Positions 37,013 to 45,961 of a stretch of DNA of 64,000 nucleotides are shown here, one piece after another. The stretch's first letter is position 1. Each line of letters begins with the position of its first letter. The notes under the pieces were generated by a model. It ran no database searches, was not told the DNA's origin, and saw nothing but the letters and a program-made list of their open reading frames with translations. Origin of the DNA: Synechococcus sp. UW105 (lineage in GTDB: Bacteria; Cyanobacteriota; Cyanobacteriia; PCC-6307; Cyanobiaceae); contig NZ_UCNN01000013.1 in assembly GCF_900473935.1 (NCBI RefSeq), positions 1 through 64,000 of the forward strand, in the 5' to 3' direction. The translations under genes were made by a program, and so were the position numbers.

Positions 37013-37456
37013 ATGATCACCCCTGAGCCGCCGCAGACGTTGGCCGCCCCGCTTCCTGACACCACTCAGAGCCCCACCGACGCGCCGGGTCTGAACCGTG
37101 CCGCCCTGCGCTGGCGGTCGATCAGTTGGGCCCTGACCGCAGGCCTAGCAGCAGGACTGATCGGTCTGCCCTTTGGTGTCGAGATGGCTGTGCGATCCAG
37201 CGGCTGCGGCCTCTTTTATGGGTTGTTGGCCTTTCATCTTGAACGGGTCGATCCCGAGGACTCCCATCTCCAGGCAGGGCTTGTGGGAGCGATCTGCGGC
37301 GTCCGAAGTCTGGGGATGACCTTGCCTTCTCCTTTCGCCGGGGCAGATGCCCTGGCATCATTAGTGGTGGAACTCCTATTGGCGTGGTTGCCGTTGATCG
37401 GTAGCGCACTCCTGCTTCACGGAACCCAACGCATGCTGTCCGCGTCGCGGCCATGA
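37013..37456 (+). CDS. Small membrane protein of unknown function
   Basis: 147 residues from ATG 37013; a longer frame starts further upstream but lies inside alaS. Pro-rich N-terminus, then two or three hydrophobic segments (SISWALTAGLAAGLIGLPFG, GLVGAICGVRSL, VVELLLAWLPLIGSALLL). I do not recognise the family. Its stop overlaps the SNF2 gene start (ATGA at 37453), so it is the first gene of a four-gene operon reaching 42034. Confidence 0.65.
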   Translation: MITPEPPQTLAAPLPDTTQSPTDAPGLNRAALRWRSISWALTAGLAAGLIGLPFGVEMAVRSSGCGLFYGLLAFHLERVDPEDSHLQAGLVGAICGVRSLGMTLPSPFAGADALASLVVELLLAWLPLIGSALLLHGTQRMLSASRP

Positions 37457-40400
37457 GCCTGCTGCACGCCACCTGGCTTCCCGCCATTCGAACCCCCTCC
37501 AGCTCTGGGAGGCCTGCCCTACTCGTGTGGGCGGATACCTGGCGCGTGGCCGAGCCAGCAGGCCCAGGGGCGACGCCGGCAATCCATCCCTTCAGCCTCA
37601 GCCCCGACGACCTACGGGCCTGGCTGAGCGAACGCGACCTCCTACCCGACGGCATCATTGATGCCACGGCCTGCCTCACCCTGCCGAGCCGCACGGTGAA
37701 GCCGCGCAGAAAACGCGGCGAAGCAGCGGCTACAGACGACAGCGGTTGGACCGGACTTCCTCTTCAGGCTGGTGAGCCAATCCCCAAGCAAACCGAATGG
37801 TGGCCCTGGCAGGTGCAGGGTCTGGCGATTGAACCCGGAGCAGCCACGGCCTGGCTCGCGCGCCTACCCCTCTCGGGTCGACACCCCGACCTCGCCGACG
37901 AACTGCGCTGGTGGAGCCACATGCAGCGCTGGGCCCTCAGCCTGATCGCTAGGGGACGCTGGATTCCCCAGGTCGAATTAAGCAGAGGTGAGGGCTACCC
38001 CCACAGGGCGCGTTGGGTGCCCCTGCTCAACCGCGAAGACGACCGCCGCCGGCTGGAGGATCTTGCCGCCCGTCTACCTCTGGTCGCCACCTGTGCCCTG
38101 CCCTGGCGAGAACCGACAGGTCGGCGCAGCAACCGCACCACACGCTTAAGACCGGAGGCCATGCGCGCCGCCAACCCGGTTGCCAGCTGCCGGCCCCGCA
38201 GTGGTCGCCTACGGGTCGCCACCCTGCTGGAAGACCTGGTGGATGCCCAACTGCGTACAGGATTCACTCCTGACACAGAAGGACTGGATCCTCTACTGAG
38301 CGCCTGGCAGGACGCCCTGGGTTCTGACACGGGCGTGATTCATCTGGACGATGAAGAAGCTGAACGACTCGCCACCGCCAGCAACCATTGGCGCGAAGGC
38401 GTGGCCGGCAATGTGGCAGCCGCCAGGGCATGTCTTGAACTCGAAACCCCTGAAGACGGGGAGGACCTTTGGACACTGCGCTTCGCTCTGCAGGCCGAAG
38501 CTGATCCAACCCTGAAGCTGCCGGCAGGGGTGGCCTGGGCGGCAGGACCCCAGGGCCTGCAACTGGGTGAAATTGCGGTGGAACATCCCGGCGAGTTGCT
38601 GCTGGAGGGCATGGGCCGTGCCCTCACCGTGTTCGCGCCGATCGAGCGAGGGCTCGACAGTGCCACCCCCGAGGCCATGCAACTCACGCCAGCGGAAGCC
38701 TTTGTGCTGGTGCGCACCGCTGCCCGCCAATTGCGCGATGTGGGTGTGGGAGTGGAGCTGCCTCCAAGCCTCTCCGGTGGCCTAGCAAGCCGCCTCGGCT
38801 TGGCGATCAAAGCCGAACTTCCCGAACGATCCCGAGGCTTCACGCTCGGAGAAACCCTCGACTGGCAGTGGGAGCTGATGATCGGTGGCGTCACCCTGAC
38901 GCTGCGGGAACTCGAGCGGTTAGCGGGTAAACGCAGCCCCTTGGTGCGGCACAAAGGCGCCTGGATCGAGCTGCGTCCCAACGACCTCAAAAATGCCGAG
39001 CGGTTCTGTGCAGCCAACCCAGAACTCAGCCTCGATGACGCCCTGCGCCTAACGGCGACAGAAGGCGACACTCTGATGCGGCTGCCGGTGCATCGCCTTG
39101 AAGCCGGCCCTCGTCTGCAGGCAGTTCTCGAGCAATACCACCAGCAAAAAGCGCCAGACCCGCTCCCGGCTCCGGAAGGGTTCTGTGGCCAGCTAAGGCC
39201 CTATCAAGAGCGCGGGCTGGGCTGGCTGGCCTTCCTACACCGCTTTGATCAAGGGGCCTGCCTGGCCGACGACATGGGCCTCGGCAAAACGATCCAGCTG
39301 CTGGCGTTTCTGCAACACCTCAAAGCCGAACAGGAACTGAAACGGCCGGTGCTGCTTGTCGCCCCCACCTCAGTGCTAACCAACTGGAAACGGGAAGCGG
39401 CCGCGTTCACACCAGAACTGATGGTGAAGGAGCACTACGGGCCACGCCGGCCTTCCACCCCGGCGGCCCTCAAGAAATCCTTGAAGGACATTGACATGGT
39501 GCTCACCAGCTACGGCCTGCTCCAACGCGATAGCGAGCTGCTGGAAAGCATCGACTGGCAAGGAGTCGTGATCGATGAAGCCCAGGCCATCAAGAATCCC
39601 AGTGCGAAGCAGAGCATGGCTGCCAGGGATCTAGGCCGCCCCGGCCGCAGCAGCCGTTTCCGCATCGCCCTCACCGGCACACCAGTGGAAAACCGAGTAA
39701 GTGAACTCTGGGCCCTGATGGATTTCCTCAACCCACGGGTGTTGGGGGAGGAAGACTTCTTCCGCCAGCGCTATCGCATGCCGATCGAGCGCTATGGCGA
39801 CATGTCATCACTGCGCGATCTCAAATCCCGGGTGGGACCCTTCATCCTGCGTCGACTCAAGACCGACAAAGCGATCATTTCCGACCTGCCCGAAAAAGTG
39901 GAACTGAGCGAATGGGTGGGGCTCAGCAAGGAGCAGAAATCGCTCTATGCCAAAACCGTTGAAGACACGCTCGACGCGATCGCACGAGCACCACGCGGCC
40001 AACGTCATGGCCAGGTGCTGGGGCTGCTCACCAAACTGAAGCAGGTCTGCAATCACCCGGCCCTGGCTTTAAAGGAAAAGCAGCCCGACGAGGATTTCCT
40101 CAAGCGTTCAGCCAAGCTGCAACGGCTGGAAGAGATCCTGGAAGAGGTGATCGAAGCAGGGGATCGGGCCCTGTTATTTACCCAGTTCGCCGAATGGGGC
40201 CATCTGCTCCAGGGCTACCTGCAACGGCGCTGGCGCAGTGATGTTCCCTTCCTGAGCGGCAGTACAAGCAAAAGCGAACGGCAGGCCATGGTGGATCGCT
40301 TCCAAGAAGACCCCCGAGGACCGCAACTGTTCCTGCTCTCGCTCAAGGCCGGAGGCGTGGGCCTCAACCTCACCCGGGCTAGTCACGTGTTTCATATCGA

Positions 40401-40638
40401 CCGCTGGTGGAACCCAGCCGTTGAAAATCAGGCCACCGATAGGGCCTACCGCATCGGCCAAACCAACCGGGTGATGGTGCACAAATTCATCACCAGCGGC
40501 TCAGTGGAGGAGAAGATAGATCGCATGATCCGCGAGAAATCACGGCTCGCCGAAGACATCATTGGCTCCGGCGAAGACTGGCTCGGCGGCCTGGACATGG
40601 GCCAGCTGAAGGAACTCGTAAGCCTGGAGGACTCCTGA
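37453..40638 (+). CDS. SNF2-family DEAD/DEAH-box helicase
   Basis: 1061 residues. The N-terminal half (to about 570) is the helicase-associated region found in bacterial SNF2 proteins such as HepA relatives (DUF3670 type). The motor begins at LRPYQERGLGWLAFLHRF. Walker A is DDMGLGKTIQ (about 607), Walker B reads VIDEAQAIKN, then LTGTPVENR, and the C-terminal lobe has LLFTQFAEWGHLL, LSLKAGGVGLNLT and DRAYRIGQ. These enzymes remodel DNA- or RNA-polymerase complexes using ATP. The next gene encodes a SWIM zinc-finger protein three bases on, a pairing common in cyanobacteria and consistent with one complex. Confidence 0.95.
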   Translation: MSLLHATWLPAIRTPSSSGRPALLVWADTWRVAEPAGPGATPAIHPFSLSPDDLRAWLSERDLLPDGIIDATACLTLPSRTVKPRRKRGEAAATDDSGWTGLPLQAGEPIPKQTEWWPWQVQGLAIEPGAATAWLARLPLSGRHPDLADELRWWSHMQRWALSLIARGRWIPQVELSRGEGYPHRARWVPLLNREDDRRRLEDLAARLPLVATCALPWREPTGRRSNRTTRLRPEAMRAANPVASCRPRSGRLRVATLLEDLVDAQLRTGFTPDTEGLDPLLSAWQDALGSDTGVIHLDDEEAERLATASNHWREGVAGNVAAARACLELETPEDGEDLWTLRFALQAEADPTLKLPAGVAWAAGPQGLQLGEIAVEHPGELLLEGMGRALTVFAPIERGLDSATPEAMQLTPAEAFVLVRTAARQLRDVGVGVELPPSLSGGLASRLGLAIKAELPERSRGFTLGETLDWQWELMIGGVTLTLRELERLAGKRSPLVRHKGAWIELRPNDLKNAERFCAANPELSLDDALRLTATEGDTLMRLPVHRLEAGPRLQAVLEQYHQQKAPDPLPAPEGFCGQLRPYQERGLGWLAFLHRFDQGACLADDMGLGKTIQLLAFLQHLKAEQELKRPVLLVAPTSVLTNWKREAAAFTPELMVKEHYGPRRPSTPAALKKSLKDIDMVLTSYGLLQRDSELLESIDWQGVVIDEAQAIKNPSAKQSMAARDLGRPGRSSRFRIALTGTPVENRVSELWALMDFLNPRVLGEEDFFRQRYRMPIERYGDMSSLRDLKSRVGPFILRRLKTDKAIISDLPEKVELSEWVGLSKEQKSLYAKTVEDTLDAIARAPRGQRHGQVLGLLTKLKQVCNHPALALKEKQPDEDFLKRSAKLQRLEEILEEVIEAGDRALLFTQFAEWGHLLQGYLQRRWRSDVPFLSGSTSKSERQAMVDRFQEDPRGPQLFLLSLKAGGVGLNLTRASHVFHIDRWWNPAVENQATDRAYRIGQTNRVMVHKFITSGSVEEKIDRMIREKSRLAEDIIGSGEDWLGGLDMGQLKELVSLEDS

Positions 40639-40641
40639 CCC

Positions 40642-41556
40642 ATGACCATCACACCGTCGAATCACGGCATCAACACCTCCCTTGGCGATGAGGGGCTGGG
40701 GCAACAGCCCTGGTGGGTGGAGCAGTGGATGGAGCTGATCAACTCCTACCGCTACAAGAAACGGTTGGAACGTGCCTGGACCTATGCACGCGAAGGCAAC
40801 GTCACCTCGATCCGATTCGAAGGCAGACGCGTGCATGCCCGGGTGCAAGGCACTGGTGAAGATCCCTACAAGGTGAAACTCTGGCTGGATGTTCTCAACG
40901 ATGAGGACTGGCGCTATGTGCTCGAAGCGCTCACCCAAAAAGCGCGGTGGTCTGCCCAGCTGCTGGCGGGGATCATGCCAGCCGACATTGAGCGAGCCTT
41001 CGCCGCCAGCGGCCGGCGTCTCTTCCCCTTCAAGTTGCAAGAAGTGCGAAGCGAATGCAGCTGTCCAGACAAGGCCAATCCCTGCAAACACATCAGTGCG
41101 GTCTATTTCCTGATGGGGGAACGCTTCAGCGAAGACCCATTTGTGCTCTTCCAACTGCGAGGTCGTACCCGCACGAAACTGCTGGAAGACCTGGCTGAAT
41201 ACCGCCGCAAGGCCCTGGAAACCCTGGCTGCAGAAGCGGCAAAGCATGCAGACGCCCCCTCTGATCCCAGCGAAAGCACCGTCAGCACAGACAACGAGCA
41301 GCCGACACCACCCCACCCCGCGGTGCTCGATCCCACCCTCTGGTGGCGATACGACGCCAGCCTCGATGCCGATTTGGTGGTGATCACTCCGGCGATGGAA
41401 GGCGACACCGGTCTCGATGCCGCCGGTGAGCTGCCGCTGGCAGAGGAACCCCGTTTCCCAAACTCCAAACAGCAGTTCCTCAACCATCTGCGCTCACAGG
41501 GCCAGGCCCTCGGCCAACAGGCACTGATCGCCGCCATGACTGCAGGCGGTGGCTGA
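40642..41556 (+). CDS. SWIM zinc-finger protein
   Basis: 304 residues. The SWIM motif CxC...CxH is C139-x-C141 and C148-x-H150 (CSCPDKANPCKH), preceded by a conserved domain (WWVEQWMELINSYRYKKRLE). SWIM proteins bind DNA or proteins and are typical partners of SNF2 helicases, which here lie immediately upstream. The C-terminal part is Pro/Ser-rich and less conserved. The stop overlaps the next gene. Confidence 0.9.
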   Translation: MTITPSNHGINTSLGDEGLGQQPWWVEQWMELINSYRYKKRLERAWTYAREGNVTSIRFEGRRVHARVQGTGEDPYKVKLWLDVLNDEDWRYVLEALTQKARWSAQLLAGIMPADIERAFAASGRRLFPFKLQEVRSECSCPDKANPCKHISAVYFLMGERFSEDPFVLFQLRGRTRTKLLEDLAEYRRKALETLAAEAAKHADAPSDPSESTVSTDNEQPTPPHPAVLDPTLWWRYDASLDADLVVITPAMEGDTGLDAAGELPLAEEPRFPNSKQQFLNHLRSQGQALGQQALIAAMTAGGG

Positions 41557-42034
41557 ACAGCACGCACCCTGGCTTAGCCCAGACAGTCGGGCCTGGGCTG
41601 CGCGCATTCGGCGCTCCCACAGCCATGCCTTCAGGCGGCCGCTACTGGCGAATCGGCACAACTGCAGCCCTAACGCGAGGGTGAGCTGCCAAGAGCTGTT
41701 TGCTGCACCGTGGCCGGTGCTAGCCCATAACGACAGCAGCGACCCTGCACTCGTGTATGCCAATGCTGCGGCCCTCAAGCTGTGGCAGAGGCGCTGGGCG
41801 CAGATGGTGGGGATGCCCTCGCGGCTCACCGCACCCGAGAAGGAACGCCGCGAACGGGCCCAAGCCCTGGGCAATGCTCGCCAGCAGGATGCCTACCAGG
41901 GCTATAGCGGCATCCGCATCGACAGCCAGGGGCACCGCTTTGTGATCAACAACGCCCGTATCTGGACCCTTTGGGATCTGAATGGACAACGCTGCGGTCA
42001 AGCCGCAACCTTTGCCAGCTGGCATTGGCTTTAA
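41549..42034 (+). CDS. MEKHLA (PAS-like) domain protein
   Basis: 161 residues from GTG 41549, overlapping the SWIM gene. The MEKHLA domain fills it: DSSDPALVYANAAALKLW, MPSRLTAPEKERRERAQAL, YQGYSGIRIDSQGHRFVINN and the aromatic end ASWHWL. A PAS-related fold of unknown ligand, common in cyanobacteria and plants. Its place in the SNF2-SWIM operon is noted but the functional link is unknown. Confidence 0.85.
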   Translation: MAEQHAPWLSPDSRAWAARIRRSHSHAFRRPLLANRHNCSPNARVSCQELFAAPWPVLAHNDSSDPALVYANAAALKLWQRRWAQMVGMPSRLTAPEKERRERAQALGNARQQDAYQGYSGIRIDSQGHRFVINNARIWTLWDLNGQRCGQAATFASWHWL

Positions 42035-42266
42035 GCAATAACAACAACAAGCCTGACTGCATTCGTGATTGCAGCGTGATTGGCCAATGCCCTGCTCAAA
42101 ATGAGTTTCGGTTTTCACACCAACCTTGTCGTACCAACCGAACTCTGTCGTCGAGGCCGAACCGAAATGGACGGTTCTCCGACTCCTCAGGTTCATTCAA
42201 ATTGCGCAGATTGACGTTGCGGGTGACACGAACCACCCCGTTTGTTTCAACCATTGGAGACTATCC

Positions 42267-42668
42267 ATGATCACCCTTCGTCAATCACCTTTCGATCTAC
42301 TTGAGCGTCTTGAGCAACAGGTGGCCCAGGCCGAACGTGTGCCTGCAGCTGAAGTGCTGGAGCATGCCGACGGTTACACCGTGCGACTCGAATTGCCCGG
42401 TGTCGATCGCGACTCCATCGACGTGAAAGCCACCGATCGCAGCCTTGTGATTAGCGCCGAGCGCCACGCCAGCCTGGATCCCGCCCTCGAAAACAACCCT
42501 CAACAACTCTTGAGCGAGTTCCGCCCTGGCAACTGGAGCCGCAGCTTCCGGTTCAGCCAGCCACTGGATCGAGACCAACTACGGGCCAGCTACCGCGATG
42601 GCATTCTCGAGATTCAGGCCGCCAAAGCCGACAACCGCACCACCGTGTCGGTGACGGTGGAGAGCTGA
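42267..42668 (+). CDS. Small heat-shock protein (Hsp20/alpha-crystallin)
   Basis: 133 residues from ATG 42267, which has GGAG seven bases upstream; a longer reading from 42126 lacks support. The alpha-crystallin domain covers residues about 30-130: YTVRLELPGVDRDSIDVKAT, SFRFSQPLDRDQLRASYRDG and ILEIQAAK. ATP-independent chaperone that holds unfolding proteins, often thylakoid-associated in cyanobacteria. No CIRCE element is visible in the 232 bases upstream, which hold no other gene. A strong terminator follows. Confidence 0.93.
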   Translation: MITLRQSPFDLLERLEQQVAQAERVPAAEVLEHADGYTVRLELPGVDRDSIDVKATDRSLVISAERHASLDPALENNPQQLLSEFRPGNWSRSFRFSQPLDRDQLRASYRDGILEIQAAKADNRTTVSVTVES

Positions 42669-42725
42669 ACGCCAAGGCATGAGAACACCAAGAGATCTCA
42701 CCCAGGTGACAGGAGAACGATCCGG

Positions 42726-42752
42726 CCCTCCGCTTCGGCGGAGGGTTTTTGT
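42726..42752 (+). terminator. Terminator after hsp20
   Basis: CCCTCCGC pairs with GCGGAGGG across a TTCG tetraloop, followed by TTTTTGTTTG. A textbook rho-independent terminator, 57 bases after the hsp20 stop and before the TRAP operon. Confidence 0.9.
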
Positions 42753-42842
42753 TTGATACAAAGAAAACCGATTCGTTGGTGATCGATAAGCTTCTGAGCA
42801 AGCAACCGTCGCCGCCACTGGCGACCAACGCAGGAGCACGCC

Positions 42843-43967
42843 ATGCAACGTCGGCAGCTGCTCCGGACCAGTGGGAAAGCGCTTGCCGCTGCAGCTGGAG
42901 CCGGAGCCTTGAGTGCCTGCACGATCCGTCGTGCCGAACACAACCGCAGCAGCGGCCTGCCACAGGTGCGCTGGCGCATGGCCACCAGCTGGCCCGTGTC
43001 CCTCGACACGATTTATGGAGGCGCCGAAACCATCTGCAAACGGGTGGAGGTGATGAGTGGCGGTGGCTTCCAGATTGAACCCTTTGCAGCCGGCGAGATC
43101 GTTCCAGGACTGGAGGTGTTGGATGCGGTGCAGGCCGGCTCAGTGGAATGCGGCCACACCGCCAGTTACTACTTCATAGGCAAGAACCCTGCCTTCGCCT
43201 TCGGCACAGCGGTGCCCTTCGGCCTCTCAGCCCAGCAACAAAATGCCTGGCTTTATCAAGGGGGCGGCAACGAAGCGATGGACGCCCTCTTCGCCGATTT
43301 CGGGGCCAAGAGCTTTCCGGCCGGCAACACCGGCGGCCAGCTAGGCGGATGGTTCAAACGACCGGTTGAAGGCCTCACCTCCCTCAAAGGGTTGAAAATG
43401 CGCATCCCTGGCCTGGGGGGCAAAGTGATGGCCCGCCTGGGGGTGAACGTGCAGGTGCTGCCAGGAGGTGAGATTTACCTGGCCCTGGAACGGGGAGCCA
43501 TTGATGCCGCCGAATTCACCGGCCCCTACGACGACGAGAAGCTGGGCCTGCCCAAAGCAGCGAAGTACTACTACTACCCGGGTTGGTGGGAACCGGGGCC
43601 CAGCCTCACAGCTCTGGTGAACCGCAAAGCCTGGGCTGATCTTCCCGAGGAATACAAAGCGATGTTCAGCACCGCCTGCTACGAGGCGAATCTGGGCATG
43701 CTGAGCAAATATGAGCAGCGCAATAGCGAAGCGCTGCTGCGGCTCCGCCGTCAGGGCATCAAGCTCGAGGTTTATAGCGATGACATCCTCAAGGCGGCCC
43801 ATGAAGCCACTGGTGAAATGTTCGCGGAACTGGCTTCAGACGATCCTGGCTTCCGGGATCTGCTCGAACGCTGGCGTCTCTTCCGACGCGAAACTCTGAA
43901 CTGGAACCGGATCAATGAACTGCCGCTGGCGCAGTTCAACACCAACACCGACGAGGTGAGCCCATGA
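42843..43967 (+). CDS. TRAP transporter solute-binding protein (DctP family, TakP-like)
   Basis: 374 residues. The N-terminus has a twin-arginine motif (RRQLLRTSGKALAA) and then LSAC, a possible lipobox at about residue 20. The mature protein has the TRAP P-subunit fold; GEIVPGLEVLDAVQAGSVEC, ASYYFIGKNPAFAFGTAVPFG and GLKMRIPGLGGKV resemble the TakP group that binds 2-oxo- and other monocarboxylates. Ligand is inferred, not proven. First gene of a three-gene operon; its stop overlaps dctQ. Confidence 0.9.
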   Translation: MQRRQLLRTSGKALAAAAGAGALSACTIRRAEHNRSSGLPQVRWRMATSWPVSLDTIYGGAETICKRVEVMSGGGFQIEPFAAGEIVPGLEVLDAVQAGSVECGHTASYYFIGKNPAFAFGTAVPFGLSAQQQNAWLYQGGGNEAMDALFADFGAKSFPAGNTGGQLGGWFKRPVEGLTSLKGLKMRIPGLGGKVMARLGVNVQVLPGGEIYLALERGAIDAAEFTGPYDDEKLGLPKAAKYYYYPGWWEPGPSLTALVNRKAWADLPEEYKAMFSTACYEANLGMLSKYEQRNSEALLRLRRQGIKLEVYSDDILKAAHEATGEMFAELASDDPGFRDLLERWRLFRRETLNWNRINELPLAQFNTNTDEVSP

Positions 43968-44536
43968 GCGGCCTCTCAGCAGGTTTGGTGCGGTGCTTCG
44001 ATCGCCTCAATGCCGCGGCCGCTTGGCTGGCGCGCTGGGCCGTTCTGCTGATGCTCGCCATTGGCATCTGGAATGTGATTGGCCGCTATGTGGGATCCGC
44101 CATCGGCCTCAATCTCAGCTCGAATGGTCTGATCGAGGCCCAGTGGTATCTCTTCGACCTGATCTTTCTGCTGGGCCTTGGCTGGACCCTTCAGAAGGGG
44201 GGCCATGTGCGCGTGGATGTGCTGCAAAGCCGCTGGTCAACACGGCGCCGTAACCGCCAGGAACTGAATGGAATCCTGCTGTTGCTCCTGCCCTTCGCCT
44301 TTGGGGTGATGGCGATCTCCATCGATCCGGCCCTCCGTTCCTGGAGCATCGGCGAGATGTCGCCTGACCCAGGAGGTCTGCCGCGCACCTGGGTGAAATC
44401 CCTTGTGCCCATTGGCTTTCTGCTGCTGGGACTTCAAGGCATTGCCGAAGCGTTGCGCCTGCGTTGGGCTCTGCGGAACCCCAACGCCACCACCCAAGTG
44501 GACGAGACGAACCAAAACGGAGGCGCAACACTGTGA
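43964..44536 (+). CDS. TRAP transporter small permease (DctQ)
   Basis: 190 residues with four hydrophobic helices (WAVLLMLAIGIWNVIG, LFDLIFLLGLGWTLQKG, GILLLLLPFAFGVMAI, PIGFLLLGLQGIAEAL) and the DctQ motif KGGHVRVDV. It partners the large permease in sodium-driven uptake. Overlaps the binding-protein gene at its start (ATGA) and the large permease at its end (GTGA). Confidence 0.92.
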   Translation: MSGLSAGLVRCFDRLNAAAAWLARWAVLLMLAIGIWNVIGRYVGSAIGLNLSSNGLIEAQWYLFDLIFLLGLGWTLQKGGHVRVDVLQSRWSTRRRNRQELNGILLLLLPFAFGVMAISIDPALRSWSIGEMSPDPGGLPRTWVKSLVPIGFLLLGLQGIAEALRLRWALRNPNATTQVDETNQNGGATL

Positions 44537-45924
44537 TTGAGATCGAAGCTCTCGGCTGGGTCATCAGCTTCGACCCTTCCGCCGTGCTCGCCCCCGGCAT
44601 GTTCCTGGCGTTGATCGTGGCCCTGCTGAGTGGCTTCCCGGTGGCCTTCTGCCTTGGGGGCATCGGGGTGATCTTCGCCTTGCTGGGGGTGCTGAGCGGC
44701 GAAATCGAACCTCAGTTCGTCACCGCCCTGCCTCAGCGAATCCTGGGGATCATGGCGAACTTCACGCTGCTCGCCATCCCTGCGTTCGTGTTCATGGGCT
44801 CCATGCTCGAAAGTTCGGGCATCGCCGAACGGCTGCTGGAAACCATGGGTCGTCTGCTGGGACGGCTGCGCGGTGGCCTCGCCCTAGCCGTGGTGCTGGT
44901 GGGCTCGTTATTGGCAGCAACCACGGGCGTTGTGGCGGCCACCGTCACAACCATGGGCCTGATCTCCCTTCCGGCCATGCTGCGAGCTGGTTACGACAAA
45001 AGCCTCGCTACCGGTGTGATCGTGGCCTCCGGCACCCTCGGTCAGATCATCCCGCCCAGCATCGTGTTGGTGGTGCTCGGAGACCAACTGGGAATCTCCG
45101 TTGGCGATCTGTTCATCGGCGCTCTGCTGCCCGGTCTGCTGATGGCGGCTGTCTTTGCCATCTATGTCTTGGTCATCAGTGCCCTGAAACCGGAACTGGC
45201 ACCCCAACTGCCCCCCAACACCGCCGGGCCTAGCCATCCGCTTCAACTGATTCAGTCGGTGTTTCCTCCCATTGCCCTGATCTTCGCCGTCCTGGGCAGC
45301 ATCTTCTTTGGTATCGCCACCCCCACCGAAGCAGGGGTGATCGGCGCCGTTGGCGCCATGCTGCTGGCCGCCCTCAATGGCGGCTTCAGCCGACAGCAAC
45401 TCTCCAATGTGTGTGAGAGCACCATGCGCACCACCGCCATGGTGATGGCGATCCTGATGGGCTCCACCGCCTTCAGCCTGGTCTTCCGTGGCGTCGGCGG
45501 TGATCAACTCATTTCCGATCTGCTGCTCAACCTCCCTGGCGGCAGGGTGGGCTTTCTGGTGTTCAGCATGCTGATCATCTTTCTGCTCGGCTTCTTTATC
45601 GATTTCTTCGAGATCGCCTTCATCGCCGTACCGCTCCTGCTACCAGCAGCCCGGCAGCTGCTGGGGCCGGAGGCCCTGGTGTGGTTTGGCGTCATGATCG
45701 GCGCCAACCTGCAAACCTCCTTCCTCACACCTCCATTCGGCTTCGCCTTGTTCTACCTGCGCGGCGTGGCACCCGAGGGAGTGAGCACACGCGACATTTA
45801 TCGGGGGGCGCTTCCCTTCGTTGGCCTGCAGGTGGCCGTACTGGCGTTCATCATCGCCGTGCCGGGCCTGGTCGACTGGCTACCCCGCCTTGCCGCTGCT
45901 CTGACCCCAACGCCGCTCACCTAA
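44533..45924 (+). CDS. TRAP transporter large permease (DctM)
   Basis: 463 residues from GTG 44533, which overlaps the dctQ stop; a longer reading from 44464 lies within dctQ. About a dozen transmembrane helices, with family motifs GSLLAATTGVVAATVTTMG, GQIIPPSIVLVVLGDQ, TEAGVIGAVGAMLLA and TSFLTPPFGFALFYLRG. It is the transport-competent subunit of the tripartite ATP-independent system completed by the two upstream genes. Confidence 0.95.
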   Translation: MIEIEALGWVISFDPSAVLAPGMFLALIVALLSGFPVAFCLGGIGVIFALLGVLSGEIEPQFVTALPQRILGIMANFTLLAIPAFVFMGSMLESSGIAERLLETMGRLLGRLRGGLALAVVLVGSLLAATTGVVAATVTTMGLISLPAMLRAGYDKSLATGVIVASGTLGQIIPPSIVLVVLGDQLGISVGDLFIGALLPGLLMAAVFAIYVLVISALKPELAPQLPPNTAGPSHPLQLIQSVFPPIALIFAVLGSIFFGIATPTEAGVIGAVGAMLLAALNGGFSRQQLSNVCESTMRTTAMVMAILMGSTAFSLVFRGVGGDQLISDLLLNLPGGRVGFLVFSMLIIFLLGFFIDFFEIAFIAVPLLLPAARQLLGPEALVWFGVMIGANLQTSFLTPPFGFALFYLRGVAPEGVSTRDIYRGALPFVGLQVAVLAFIIAVPGLVDWLPRLAAALTPTPLT

Positions 45925-45961
45925 GGAGCTCCGTAGAGTTCGATCAGAACAGGATTCGACC

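Noticed and set aside
42101..42214. A 37-codon frame upstream of hsp20
   Set aside because: No ribosome-binding site, and low-complexity composition; treated as leader sequence.
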